DNA from: Liolophura sinensis
Lineage: Eukaryota; Mollusca; Polyplacophora; Chitonida; Chitonidae
Direction of reading: 5' to 3'
NCBI RefSeq assembly: GCF_032854445.1
Contig: NC_088296.1
Coordinates: 12,498,706-12,562,705, forward strand
DNA: 64,000 bases
Below, piece after piece: positions 1 to 12,597 of this stretch; the stretch's first letter is position 1; each line of letters starts with the position of its first letter. The position numbers were made by a program, and so were the translations under genes. The notes beneath the pieces were generated by a model. That model was not told where the DNA came from. It did not search any database and saw only the letters and a program-made list of their open reading frames with translations.

Positions 1-882
1 GCCTCGTAAAAAAAACTACCTTAATTTGAATTTCTTAGATTTTGGTCACGAGAGTCGACTTTAATTACGTTCTAGATTAAGGAACGTTCGGTCTGCGTCA
101 CATATTGACCTCGCCATCGCTTTATCCGTGGTGATGGGGGCCATGCTAACATGAGTAATCTGAGGAAAAGGGAATGCGTATAAGACCAGTAAAGACGTGA
201 AATTCGTTTTAAAAAAGCCCTAGCAATTACCAAGTCATTCATCTTTGTTTAATTCCGACACATGCTATTCATGAATATATGAGGTTAATAACGAAATACT
301 ACAATGGTTAGAATAATTTTAGCTACTGATTAATTACAGCTCGACATTTTTTTAGTTTATTTTTTGACGAGATCTGTAATATAAAAAGTGTTTTTATATA
401 CCTCCAAATTACTCATACATAATTATCTGAACTGCGCATGCGAAAGTGCCACCCCAAGATATCAGCAGGATTGATAAGAATCAGGACTGTACTATCACTT
501 CCGCTATTTGAACAATTAAATTCTGTGTATTTTGAAGTATAATTAAAGTCTCTGTTTGCTCATGGACAGTCATTTTTGGAGTACAGGCCCACGTTAGTGG
601 GGGAAAAATGAAAAGACCTGGAACGTCCATACTGGCTAACGGCCGGTGTACGAATGTCTGTTTCGACGCATAGATTCAACTTTGGGTAGGTCTTAACTTT
701 CATTGATGAAAGTTTGAAATTCTTGGCGAGAGGTTACAAACTATGAAGTTGTGATGAGAATTCGAGTAACGTCCCCTTGACGTTGTTAAGTACCGTGATC
801 ACAGCTGCTAGCACAGGAAAGTCAAAAAATGAAGGTCAACCTAAGTCAAGATTTTTTTAAATTGTTTAATGTATTGTATAAC
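1..882. other. Intergenic, nothing recognised
   Basis: AT-rich with no supported exon or repeat. Confidence 0.5.
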
Positions 883-1110
883 TTATTTACTTGATTGGTG
901 TTTTACGCCGTATTCAAGAATATTTCACTTATACAACGGCGGCAAGCATTATGGTGGGAGGAAACCGGGCAGACCCTGGGGAAGACCAGCTGACAGACCT
1001 TCCCACTTACGGCGGGAAAGGACGCAAGCATGAGCTGGACTTGTACTCACATCGATCGCATTGACTCCTGGGTCATTACGCTGCGATAGCGCGCTAACCA
1101 ACTGACACAA
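883..1110 (-). mobile_element. SINE family A (tRNA-headed, AATAAATA-tailed)
   Basis: On the minus strand a tRNA-like head (GTCAGTTGGTTAGCGCGCTA) and a B-box region lead into a body with GGAAACCGGGCAG on the plus strand. It ends at TTGATTGGTGTTTTACGCCG, the reverse of the family's 3' tail. Nearly full length. Confidence 0.85.
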
Positions 1111-1112
1111 GG

Positions 1113-1139
1113 AGCCCCCCCCCCCCCCCCCCCCCGCCC
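1113..1139. repeat. Poly-C tract
   Basis: A run of over 20 C (one G near its end) directly beside the head of a minus-strand SINE. Its length may be unreliable in an assembly. Confidence 0.9.
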
Positions 1140-3479
1140 CAACCATGAAGATAAATCCTAAGTCATGCATATTCCCATGAAGAACAGAAGTCAAATTTGG
1201 CCACGTCCAACCATTAACAATACTCTATGGATAAACTTCATTGCGAGTACATGCGAGAGCGCAAATAACTGTGTTAATTTATGTCATTTTCAAGTCGTTT
1301 CGAGACATCATAATCATCGCACACATAATCTAAAAACAAAACAACACTTCGTAGGAGAAAATGGTAAGGACGCTATAAATAGTCACCATTTGCTTTCACC
1401 TATACGTTCTGAACGACTTCATCTGTCTTGAGTTTCGACTGATACGTCATTTTCATCATGATTTATTCATATAGAATATTTCTCCTTTGTCGAGATCACT
1501 GTATTATGCGCTGGTCCGCAGAAGAACAATAGTTAACTCAGATCCTTCGGCGGCTTTAATGGGCTACGAGTCCAACTCGAGAACTGTTAAGAAAACAGAC
1601 TCGGTAGTTATCGGGTTTTACGGAATTGTCCGAACATCTGCAGGCTTCCCACGATCGTTACGCGCGAGCTTTGTTCAGTGGCTCGTTGTTATCGCCCATG
1701 GTTTCCATAACAAATAAAAGATGCTTAGATAAAAGTGGCTGTCATAACTGGTCTGCAGCCTATTGTTCATTTAAAGGGAACTCTTGGAATAGGCCTTTTA
1801 TTTTAAGCCAATAACTAATCGCTTTTCATTCCCGTGGAATATTTACAGTTTTGGACCAATGATGTCATCTAATTAGAATAGAGTTCCCTATGACCAGTGG
1901 AAGATTTCGTGTCTCAGCGTGAATAACTCTTCCCAGTGATATTCTCCAGCATTGCATCCTGGAATTTATTTCTATATTTATTTATCCATCTATTTATTTG
2001 ATCGCTGTTGAACGCGATACTCATACATTTACATATACAGGGCTACCTGGGGTAAACCATCGACCACTGGCAGCTACTGACAAACTTTCCCGCATGTGAC
2101 GTACAGGCTGTCTCATTAGTAGGCGACAAGGGGTCAAAGTTCGCCAAACCGCGTTAACGGCCACATCATACATTGTCCTCTTCCGGTTATTGTCCCACAA
2201 ATTCCTGCCCAATGCCGGGGTCGAACATCCTTATCGAGTCTCCTAACGGTAATGTAATAGTCCCACAAAAGAACATAATTCCTCTTGTATGATATCCTGT
2301 GGGCTAATCAGTGTTAGCAAATAACGTTTTTCACCAGCCAAAAGCCTGAGCAAAGAGTACATATTTTCATTGATCGCATTGGAAGTCGACATGTATTTAA
2401 CAGTCTTTTATAAATATTGTTTGTGATAAATGCAGGTGAAACGTATAGCTCTTCACCTGTAGAAACAATCTCTACAGTATGGAAGACGGATGAGAACATA
2501 TCGTCCCCGCGCGGATCGAGAATTCAACCGTCCTTGGGTGACGCAGGACGGGATGTATTACAGATGAGGTATTCTGAAAGGAAAAGTTATTTTTCCATGC
2601 TGAAAAGACAGCACGCTAGTTTCTATTGGTCAGACTTGATGAAGTTAAATAGCTAAGGTTTACGTCACCCTATCAAGATTTGTGACTTTTTTTCAGCAGA
2701 GGAAAAGTTAACGTATAGGCCAAAGGCTGTGGTCCTCTCTCTTAACAGATGACGCTCATATCTACCAAACTATGACCCGAAGTCAAAATGAGACACATGT
2801 AGGCCTATAAACTCTTTAACCACACTGCACTCAAACGTGGCGTCTTGAACTTGAAAATGGGGGTGGAAATGTCCATATCTCCTGGTACCTTGTGTCAATT
2901 TCGCTGAAAGGTTTGTCAAGTTTGGGTCTCATTTTTCCTGCGAAAAAGCAAGATCCCGCTCGCTATGAAAGCGACAAGAGAATCCGACACCAAGCGTGTT
3001 CATTTCAGTGTTGTCAATTACCTGTCACCGCGTGTCACCACGTCACAGTTTAACGTCATTCGCGTGCTGCGTTCGTGACATAACTCCAGCCATCAAGCAC
3101 GCAGCACGCTGAGCTAAGTGACGCTTATTGGTTGATATCATTGGATAATAGCGGAAAGTACTGCTGTTTGAAGACAAGATGTTTACCACTATCAATAGTT
3201 TGGTATGGTAATGGCCTTCAACTCAAAGTTGAATAACAGCCTGTGAACAGCTTAGCAAATTGCTGACTTCAGTGTACAACTTGCACATGTTGTAGTTCAC
3301 GAGCGAGTCACTCATACAGTTCTTTGATAGGCCTACGTTTAATGAACCAAGCTAGGTGATTATTTGTTGCCAGTCAGCTCTCACTGTTGTACAACAGTGA
3401 ACAAAATGCCACTGAAACAAACCAATCGGTCTCTCAACACATCTATGTCGATTTACCTATTTGAACATTCACTACTTTG
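1140..3479. other. Intergenic, nothing recognised
   Basis: Short open frames (longest 88 codons) have no recognisable domain and no splice-supported continuation. A TTTATTTATCCATCTATTTA stretch near 1976 may be the end of an old SINE. Confidence 0.5.
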
Positions 3480-3722
3480 TATACGGGATTGATGTCTTAT
3501 GTCCTACTGAAAAATATTTCCCTTACCGCGGCGATCAGCACTGTGATCGGAGTAAACCGGGTAGAGCCCGGGGAAAATGCCACAACCATGGGCAGATTAC
3601 TGCCCAGACCATATCACGTACGATCGGAGAGGAAGCCAGCATGAGCTGGACTTGAACTCACAGCAAACCCATTGGTGAGACGCTGCTTTAGCGTGCTAAT
3701 CACTCCGCCACGGAGATCTTGC
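3480..3722 (-). mobile_element. SINE family A, diverged copy
   Basis: Body motifs GTAAACCGGGTAGAGCCCGG and GAGCTGGACTTGAACTCACA are kept, and the head matches GATTAGCACGCTAAAGCAGC on the minus strand. The 3' tail is poorly preserved. Confidence 0.75.
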
Positions 3723-4034
3723 ACTGATAAGCTCGACCTGGTTAGGCTACAGAAAAAAAAAAGACAAGCGACTTTCACCGAGGTGTGCGGAATACAAGTG
3801 TCGCCCAATCTTGGACAGGAAAAATCTGCACTGCTGGGAGTATAAAAATCTAGCCAAAAATTATAACTATACAGAAAAAGAACCCTCCACTATGTTGGGT
3901 ATGGAGGTGAGGCAGAAAATTGCATTGTGTACAGTTTGGAAGTATGTCCGAAATTGCAGCTGTTGAAAGCTGGACAAAAAAGAAGAAAAAATGAAGATAA
4001 AGTAGTTAATACAAATTAATCGTCCAGGTTAATG

Positions 4035-4360
4035 ACCAAAAAAAATAGCCAGCAAACCCCTACAAACCTATCAAGACATAACCAGCGCATCCCCTACAAA
4101 CCTATCCAGGCATAATCAGCGCGACCCCTACAAACCTATCCAGGCATAATCAGCGCGCCCCATACAAACCTATCCAGGCATAACCAGCACGCCCTCTACT
4201 AACCTATCAAGGCATAACCAGCGTGCCCGCTACAAACCTATCCAGGCAAAACCAGCGAGCGCCCCCTACAAACCTATTCAGACATAACCAGCGCGCCCCC
4301 TACAAACCTAGACAGACATAACCAGCGCGCCCCCTACAGACCTATCCAGACACAACCAGA
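4035..4360. repeat. Minisatellite, about 33-bp unit, in duplication copy 1
   Basis: About ten units with core CCTACAAACCTATCCAGGCA followed by TAACCAGCGCG. Units vary by substitutions and small indels. Confidence 0.9.
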
Positions 4361-4589
4361 AATGGATGCATATCAAGCACGCTTGAATGGCAACTGTTCA
4401 TATGTGCACACTGCGCAGGTGCGGAGGACTCGATTCCGTCACACTCATAACTAACACGACTACTGATACACATTCTAACAGGGCACAGTTTAGAAACACG
4501 CAAGGCTCTTTCCTATAATTGCCGTTATTCTTGGGAACACCGTTAACGACAAACCATACAACTTGAATGGAAAGCCGCTCTTTTTCCAA

Positions 4590-4593
4590 AGCT

Positions 4594-4645
<52 letters not shown>

Positions 4646-4647
4646 TT
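4590..4647. repeat. ATTT microsatellite
   Basis: About 14 tetranucleotide repeats. The counterpart at 10778-10818 is shorter, so the locus has changed length since the duplication. Confidence 0.95.
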
Positions 4648-5146
4648 AGATATTTCTTTAAGGCCACACTTAAGAATGTTCGTCTTATACATTTGCCATC
4701 GGTTTTTACGGATGCAGAAAACCCGAATGCTCGGGGTAGTCCACCGACCTTTAGCAAGATTCTGACGAGCTTTACCACTTGTATGTGACATACATGTTAT
4801 TGCTGGGAGACAAAGGCCAAACGAGCAACGCTGACCTCTTGTAATCACCATGGCCAGCAAGCAGTAAGATCTCGAGAGCCCAGCACCCCAATGCAGTGTA
4901 CCAGAGATACAAATACAAGCAGGCACGCTTCCATGACTAATATTCGATATCTTTCTTAAGATAATCAGTTTACCAATAATACAGAGACACCTGATGACGG
5001 AACACTGTTCAACCACTTACTCGATTAAAACATATCCATAAGCACTCTAATACCGGTAAGTCGACTTGGCACTGTAATAAGCTGAGTCGGCACTCTCATA
5101 AGCCGAGTCCCACAAGTTCACGCAGATATGGACGAGACAGGATAAG

Positions 5147-5297
5147 GGCTCTCATGAACTAACGCAGCTAAACGAGGAGATTTTACGGTGCTTACTACAC
5201 TGAATACACATGTCCCAAAGCCGGGTCTGTCCGCCCACCGGCGCCGTTGCAGCTGCCGTAAAATCACGCCTTTTAATCGCGTTAGTTCGCGAGAGCC
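5147..5297. repeat. 42-bp imperfect inverted repeat with 67-bp spacer
   Basis: The left arm 5147-5188 (GGCTCTCATGAACTAACGC through GATTTTACGG) is the reverse complement of 5256-5297 apart from several mismatches near the middle. The GC-rich spacer contains CCACCGGCGCCGTTGCAGCT. It could be a small hairpin or MITE remnant; no clear target-site duplication is visible. Confidence 0.75.
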
Positions 5298-6181
5298 TCC
5301 ATTGGTCTCAGCTCAACCTTCCTGAACTACCGCAAATCCTGAAATGCCTATCTCGGTTTATAATAAAATCTCGGTTTGTTTGAAATCATACATATCCATA
5401 TTCACTAAATGTGAGAATTATAAAAATTCATCATCTTAAATTTAAAATAAGGGCGTGGAAGTCTTCCAATAAAATGATATATGCTTCGAACCTTTTCTAG
5501 AAATAACCACCTTCATGAGAATGTATGTTACAGGTCATTCACGCCTAGACTTAACTCGTATTACGACGTGATGGGCATTGCTTTTCAGATCTGGCGAGCT
5601 CCGCTCAGTCAACTTGTCGGAAGTGTGTTATCTGGAGATTCACTGAGCTAAATGCCATGTTTTTTTAAATCTGCCTGTCGTGTGAGCATGGCGAAACAGA
5701 CGTTCTTTTTCTCTGTGTGACTTTGTCACGATTTACATCACACCGCTAGACACCACATGACATATGCCGTTAGTTTTATTGTTTCTCTTCTTTTAGTTGT
5801 CAACTTTTCTCACCGAAACCGTTAATTTACATGTCTGTGTCTCTCTTTCAGACAATACAATTGGTCATACAATAAATTAATATCACTTTTGGAAAATCCT
5901 AAAACGACAAAACGAAAAAAACTAAAGAGACAAGTTAAGATATTTTTAGTTAGAACGTGGGTAATCGTGTTGTAGATGTAATTGCACCTTAGAAAAACAA
6001 TTTTTCTGGAATACCAAAACATAAAATTATTATTTATTAGTTTTATTTATGTCTTTGGTTTCCTACTGCGTTGCCATGTATATATCATTTGTATCTGGCA
6101 AGGATTAGTTTCATACACTTAACCTACAGCAAAGAAACATTTCTCACGTCAGTGTCATATCTGGGTCCCTCCCGGGTTTAT

Positions 6182-6395
6182 GTAGTTATTTATTTGATCG
6201 TGTTTTACGCTGTACTCAATCATATTTTACTTTTACAACATTATAGTGGCAGGAAACCGGACAGAACCCGAGGTACAACCAGCAGGCTGTTAGCAGATGT
6301 CCGGTGAATGCCCGGAGAAGAGTTCACAGTCATCGCACTGGGGAAAGGCTCCTGGGTCATTACGTTGCTCTATCGCGCTCGCCACGAGGCCACGG
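6182..6395 (-). mobile_element. SINE family A variant inside duplication copy 1
   Basis: TTGATCGTGTTTTACGCTGT and GGCAGGAAACCGGACAGAAC mark the 3' end and body on the minus strand; CTCCTGGGTCATTACGTTGC marks the head. Confidence 0.75.
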
Positions 6396-6745
6396 ATATC
6401 CCTCTCCCTCACTAGTTCAGGTAATAAGGCTGTCCGGCCTTTAGCGGTTGTTCGAATCCAGCTCTCGCTGTCTCGTCTGCGGTTTTAATTCAGTAGGATT
6501 CTCAGATATCTTAAGAAAGGCGGTAGTCTACTACGAGCACTCATGTGGCCCCCACCCATCAACCTGACCGCCCTTGTACACGTGAAGAATTCTGGAGTAC
6601 TTTGTCATGAACAGTCGGAACAAAACCTCAAACAAGGAAAAATCCCCTATAGCCTCTGATTAGATATCAAGACTGATAGATTAACTGATTCAGCGATTGG
6701 TTTTGGTTATTTTCCTTCCGTGAAATAAACTCACCATATTGGTGG

Positions 6746-6810
6746 AGTGAGTGAGTGAGTGCTTGGGGTTTAACGTCGTACTCAACAATTTTTCAGTCAT
6801 ATGACGACGA
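6746..6810 (-). mobile_element. 5'-truncated SINE family B tail with target-site duplication
   Basis: Plus-strand GAGTGAGTGAGTGAGTGCTT through CATATGACGACGA is the 3' tail of family B in reverse. It is flanked by direct repeats CATATTGGTGG at 6735-6745 and 6811-6821. The duplication copy 2 has a single CATATTGGTGG at the matching place, an empty site. Confidence 0.9.
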
Positions 6811-7869
6811 CATATTGGTGGAAGACAAGTGATTGTCAACAAACGTTAGACAGCGCTAACCGCCACGCGATCGTGCTCCACTGCTTCTCGTAACCAGTTA
6901 ATATCCCTACACACAATGATAAGGTGAAGCTTGGCTGTCATCTTTCTACTTATTTTTTTCTGTTTTACGGCGAATTGATTTAACGTTTTCTTGTCCTTTT
7001 GTGAGTGATGAAGGTGAATGCTTTGAACATGTGGTTAGCGTTCGCTTTGTCTGGCGGTGATAAAAGGCTTCACCATTGTTCAATCATTCAGCGGAATGAC
7101 TCCAGTAAGGAAACGCTCCCCGCCTCGGCTTAAATGAGATGCGTCAGCGATAAAGTCCTACACTACGTCAGGCATCTGACGAAACGCATAAATGATAGAC
7201 AAAGTGCTGCCCTTTCCAATCAATAACAAACCACATTACGTGACTGGCAAAGGACCGATTGTGGGCTATCAAAACAGAACGTTAGACTTCGCGTGTCAAG
7301 ACGCAGGGAATGTACTATAGGAAACAAATAAACCTTATATCTTCCTTAAAAATAGATGTCACAGAGTGCACTTCCTGACCTGTAAGTAGACAGAGCCAAA
7401 TCTGTTCAGTTTTAAAGTAAAGAATATACCTACGTAGACAGATGCAGTTTTAAATGGCTAACCTAATTAAGGTGAATTGAAAACCCTGTATAAAAGCAAA
7501 ATTTGAACCCACTAAAGATGACATGACGACCTAAGGCGATTTAGCAATTTTAAGCTGAATTCAATACCTTCTAATAGGGAATTGCTAACCTCTTGAAGGT
7601 GAATTGATAATCTACCTATGTTAACCTTATATTTTATCCATAACGAATTATAAAGCCTGCAAAAGAAAAAAACGAAAGTAAAGACAATTATATAGACATT
7701 GTATAGACATTTTGGCGTTAGACAACTGATCAGATAACCAAAAACAAAATTGTACACTTGTTGGCCCTTAATGATACGTCAACTTCTAATTTTACATAAA
7801 TGGTTGACACATAACGACGTTCAGTGACACCACCTCACTCTGCATGAAGTGTTTCCAGGGTTGACACCT

Positions 7870-8090
7870 AATTTTAAATAAAAATAATGATGAGGCCAAA
7901 ATGACTCCAGCTCGTTTTACATAAAGTGTTATTCTGACCATAATGACGTCAAATGACCCCACCTCATTTTATATGTGCTGTTTCTTTGACTACCTCATAT
8001 TGACGCCAAATGACACCACCTCATTTTATATGTGCTGTTTCTTTGATTAACTCATATTGACTCCAAATGGTACCACCTCATTTTGGAAGG
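7870..8090. repeat. Short tandem repeat, about 57-bp unit
   Basis: Three to four diverged units built on CACCTCATTTTATATGTG, CTGTTTCTTTGA and CATATTGACGCCAAATGA. The same set is present in the second duplication copy at about 13990-14210. Confidence 0.7.
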
Positions 8091-9175
8091 GCTTCGTTTT
8101 CTGATTGGCAACTAATGAGGATATTTATAGGAACTCTACTACTATTGTTAAATAATAGAAAATTAAACTGGAATTCATTTTTATTGAACAAAAATATAAT
8201 TTCAAACGTTTTCTTAGCTTTTATTCAGTGTATAGCATTATAAATTTAATAATGGCACAACAACGTTTTCTTGCCGGTGGTATTTTCTTGTGTGTTTTTG
8301 TCTGCATGGAACTTTTAAAATTGAGTATGAATGCGATCATCAAAATGTAAGAGGAAAAATGTTAAACTGTGACTATGAATGAAATAAACCTCTGTATGTT
8401 TCTTTTTTAAATGCTTTTAAACAGTAGAAAGCAATCAAGCGAGCATCGAATCTAGAGAAGACGCTGCAAGCAATACATAAATAGGCTCCATTAGCGTTAT
8501 GTTACATTTGTGTTTTGCAGAACTATGAAGAACACATCACTTACGTAAGGCTATTTTAAATCATAGATGAATGGAAACAGGACCATCCCGCGGGCCTGTG
8601 GAGAACAAAACGTCTAGCTGGTTAACCGTAAACAATTTGATAATTTTCTTACATAATGTAACAAATTATGTCGCCATTCACCATGGTAAAACAAACATTA
8701 CAAAACATAACGCGGACAGAATGCAGCATGACATTTGAGATCCACATGTGAGGGGAAAATTAATTACATTTAATACAGTAAGACTTATGTGGTTTTCTAA
8801 ATTCTCTATAACTTTTGAAGTATACATGTATAAGTGTTTACCCTGCGGATCATTGGACTTGTATAACTGTAAATAAATATTCTATTGTGTTTGATCCCAT
8901 GCACAGGATATTGCTCAGAATGTAGTATGGATTGAATCGAGATTAGATCGTAATTGGATATATCCAGTAATTGACTCTCGCAGAAAAAGCTATAAAGGCG
9001 ATTTGTTCTTACAAGATAAAAGGCTTGTTTTTGACATTTAGCGGTGTACTACTATATAAGTATATATGTTGATATTCTGATTAATACAGACAGGCCAATT
9101 ATATTCCACTCAGTGGCTCAGTGGAAATGCATTTTACATTATCTTATAGGTAATTTAAATATATTCTAAAGCGGG

Positions 9176-9450
9176 AAGTTGATCAGTGATAAAAGTGCGC
9201 GATTCCTAACCACGATGGACATGAGTCAGGGGCTCGATCCCCGCCTTAAAAAGGGTGAAATTTCCCAGTGGCGCTCACGCTCATGGAAACGGTTGCCCAG
9301 CCGCTATCATTTCCTCAAGGCCACTTGTGTGCCATCAGTATGGCGTGTAAATGTCTTTACGTCACACGTAGGAAAGCTTGTTAGTAACTTGCCAAACGTC
9401 AGTTGTTTATGCCTTATAAGATTGGAGCTTTCCCAAAAAAGTTAATTTCT
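9176..9450 (+). mobile_element. SINE family D (tRNA-like head), duplication copy 1
   Basis: Begins GTTGATCAGTGATAAAAGTG and has a B-box-like GGGGCTCGATCCCCGCC, followed by a body with CTTTACGTCACACGTAGGAA and AACTTGCCAAACGTCAG. The body resembles 61710-62060. Boundaries are approximate. Confidence 0.6.
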
Positions 9451-10229
9451 CGATATTTCTAGGTTTTTGGGTCGTAACAACCGATGTGTGGTCACTAACT
9501 ATGACTCCTGTGCATAAAGCATAAATGCAGTCCACAACCAAGAACAAGAAGAACATCGCCTTCAACAACATCAGCAACACCGTCCTTCCGTAGAACTAAC
9601 AGCCTTAGGTAAAACTGAAAAGCTGTGTTTTGTTTTCTAGGTGCGAATTCTCCCATATCCGACCCGCTAAAAAATAAAACAACATTTACAGTGTCGAGAA
9701 TGAATAAAACAATATTACCAAGTTACTAAGAAAAGCTGCCCCACTTTGACAAGAATAGCTGTGCCACAGCGGGAGATGTAACAGTGGCACAAGAAAAACT
9801 GACCAGCCACGCAATGCAGCAAAAAATACATCAGTTTCTGAAGTAAGACTGCAGTGCTCGTGTACTGCCCAAGTGATATATGAACACACGTGCACCAAAA
9901 GTCTGACAAAATACAAGGAAGAACAACCAAGAGAAAGCTGTGTATAGCTTTGGTCGAAATTTGCTTTCATTGGCGGCGTGTTTTTGTCGATTACTAATCC
10001 ATATGCTTTTTTCTTATTGACTTGATTCGTGTTTAACGCCATCATCAAAAATGTTTCAACAATAGCTGCCCTTCATGATTAAACGTGGAAGGGACAGAAA
10101 TGTACCCACAAAGAGGTTCTGTTATTGCATTTATGTTGAGTTTAGAAGTATGTCCGAAAATTGCAGCTCGAAAATAACCAAACAAAATAGTTAAAACAAA
10201 GTAATCGTCCAGCGTAATGACCACAAGAA

Positions 10230-10540
10230 TAACCACCGCGCCCCCTACATACCTATCCAGAAATAACCAGCGCGTCCCATACATACCAATGTATGCATAA
10301 CCAGCTTGCCCCCTACAAACCTTTCCAGGTAAAACCAGCGTGACCCCTACAAACCTATCAAGACATAACCAGCGCATCCCCTACAAACCTATCCAGGCAT
10401 AATCAGCGCGCCCCATACAAACCTATCAAGGCATAACCAGCACGCCCTCTACAAACCTATCAAGGCATAACTAGCGTGCCCGCTACAAACCTAGACAGAC
10501 ATAACCAGCGCGTCCTCTACAAACCTATCCAGACACAACC
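10230..10540. repeat. Minisatellite, about 33-bp unit, in duplication copy 2
   Basis: Counterpart of 4035-4360, with the same CCTACAAACCTATC and AACCAGCGCG blocks but different unit order and number. Confidence 0.9.
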
Positions 10541-10776
10541 AGAAATGGATGCATATCAATCACGCTTGAATGGCAACTTTTCATATGTGCACACTGCGCA
10601 GGTGCGGAGGACTCGATTCCGTCACACTCATAACTAACACGACTACTGATACACATTCTAACAGGGCACAGTTTAGAAACACGCAAGGCTCTTTCCTATA
10701 ATTGCCGTTATTCTTGGGAACACCGTTAACGACAAACCATACAACCTGAATGGAAAGCCGCTCTCTTTCCAAAGCT

Positions 10777-10777
<1 letters not shown>

Positions 10778-10816
<39 letters not shown>

Positions 10817-10818
10817 TT
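10778..10818. repeat. ATTT microsatellite (copy 2)
   Basis: About 10 tetranucleotide repeats, counterpart of 4590-4647. Confidence 0.95.
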
Positions 10819-11348
10819 AAATGTTTCTTTAAGGCCACACTTAAGAATGTTCGTCTTATACATTTGCCATCGATTTTTACGGGTGGAGAAAACCCGAACG
10901 TTCGGGGTAGTCCACCGACCTTTAGCAAGATTCTGACGAGCTTTACCACCTGTATGTGACATGCATGTTATTGATGGAAGACAAGTGGTCCTCAATGAAC
11001 GTTAGACTGCACAAAGGCAAAACGAGCAACGCTGACCTCTTGTAATCACCAAGGCCCGGCAAGCAGTGAGATCTCGAGAGCCCAGCACCACCATGCAGTG
11101 TACCATAGATAGAAATACAAGCAGGCACGCTTCCATGACTAATATTCGATATCTTTATTAAGATAATCAGTTTACCAATAATACAGAGACACCTGATGAC
11201 GGAACACTGTTCACCCACTTATTTGATTAAAACATATCCACAAGCACTCTAATACCGGTAAGCCGACTTGGCACTCTAATAAGCAGATTCGGCACTCTCA
11301 TAAGCCAAGTCCAACGAGTTCACGCAGATATGGACGAGACAGGATAGG

Positions 11349-11499
11349 GGCTCTCATAAACTAACGCAGCTAAACGAGGAGATTTTACGGTGCTTATTAC
11401 ACTGAATACACATGTCGCAAAGCCGGGTCTGTCCGCCCACCGGCGCCGTTGCAGCTGCCGTAAAATCACGCCTTTTAATCGCGTTAGTTCGCGAGAGCC
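11349..11499. repeat. 42-bp imperfect inverted repeat (copy 2)
   Basis: Arms are 11349-11390 and 11458-11499. It is the counterpart of the inverted repeat at 5147-5297 with a few substitutions. Confidence 0.75.
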
Positions 11500-12383
11500 C
11501 CCATTGGTCTCAGCTCAACCTTCCTGAACTACCGCAAATCCTGAAATGCCTATCTCGGTTTATAATAAAATCTCGGTTTGTTTGAAATCATACATATCCA
11601 TATTCACTAAATGTGAGAATTATAAAAATTCATCATCTTAAATTTAAAATAAGGGCGTGAAAGTCTTCCAATAAAATGATATATGCTTCGAACCTTTTCT
11701 AGAAATAACTACCTTCATGAGAATGTATGTTACAGGTCATTCACGCCTAGACTTAACTCGGATTACGACGTGATGGGCATTGCTTTTCAGATCTGGCGAG
11801 CTCCGCTCAATCAACTTGTCGGAAGTGTGTTATCTGGAGATTCACTGAGCTAAATGCCATGTTTTTTTAAATCTGCCTGTCGTGTGAGCATGGCGAAACA
11901 GACGTTCTTTTTCTCTGTGTGACTTTGTCACGATTTACATCACACCGCTAGACACCACATGACATATGCCGTTAGTTTTATTGTTTCTCTTCTTTTAGTT
12001 GTCAACTTTTCTCACCGAAACCGTTAATTTACATGTCTGTGTCTCTCTTTTAGACAATACAATTGGTCATACAATAAATTAATATCACTTTTGGAAAATC
12101 CTAAAACGACAAAACGAAAAAAACTAAAGAGACAAGTTAAGATATTTTTAGTTAGAACGCGGGTAATCGTGTTGTAGATGTAATTGCACCTTAGAAAAAC
12201 AATTTTTCTGGAATACCAAAACACAAAATTATTATTTATTAGTTTTATTTATGTCTTTGGTTTCCTACTGCGTTGCCATGTATATATCATTTGTGTCTGG
12301 CAAGGATTCGTTTCATACACTTAACCTACACCAAAGAAACATTTCTCACGTCAGTGTCATATCTGGGTCCCTCCCGGGTTTAT

Positions 12384-12597
12384 GTAGTTATTTATTTGAT
12401 CGTGTTTTACGCTGTACTCAATCATATTTTACTTTTACAACATTATGGTGGCAGGAAACCGGACAGAACCCGAGGTACAACCAGCAGGCTGTTAGCAGAT
12501 GTCCGGTGAATGCCCGGAGAGGAGTTCACAGTCATCGCACTGGGGAAAGGCTCCTGGGTCATTACGTTGCTCTATCGCGCTCGCCACGAGGCCACGG
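12384..12597 (-). mobile_element. SINE family A variant inside duplication copy 2
   Basis: Same insertion as at 6182-6395, so it predates the duplication. Confidence 0.75.

Larger units (their letters stand above)
3930..10125. repeat. Copy 1 of a 6.2-kb tandem duplication
   Basis: The sequence matches 10140-16440 in the same order and orientation. The offset is 6183 bp near 4.4 kb, 6202 bp near 5.8 kb and 6125 bp after 6.8 kb. Shared landmarks are a 33-bp minisatellite, a TTTA run, a 42-bp inverted repeat, a SINE fragment, a 57-bp repeat set and a tRNA-like SINE head near 9.2 kb. No long ORF or transposase motif is seen, so it is probably a segmental duplication, although a non-autonomous mobile element cannot be excluded. 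The largest difference is a 65-bp SINE tail inserted in this copy only. Confidence 0.9.

Noticed and set aside
4567-4788. Membrane-like peptide with [11 protein letters not shown] run
   Set aside because: It is a translation of the ATTT microsatellite; the same occurs in the duplicate at 10750-10959.
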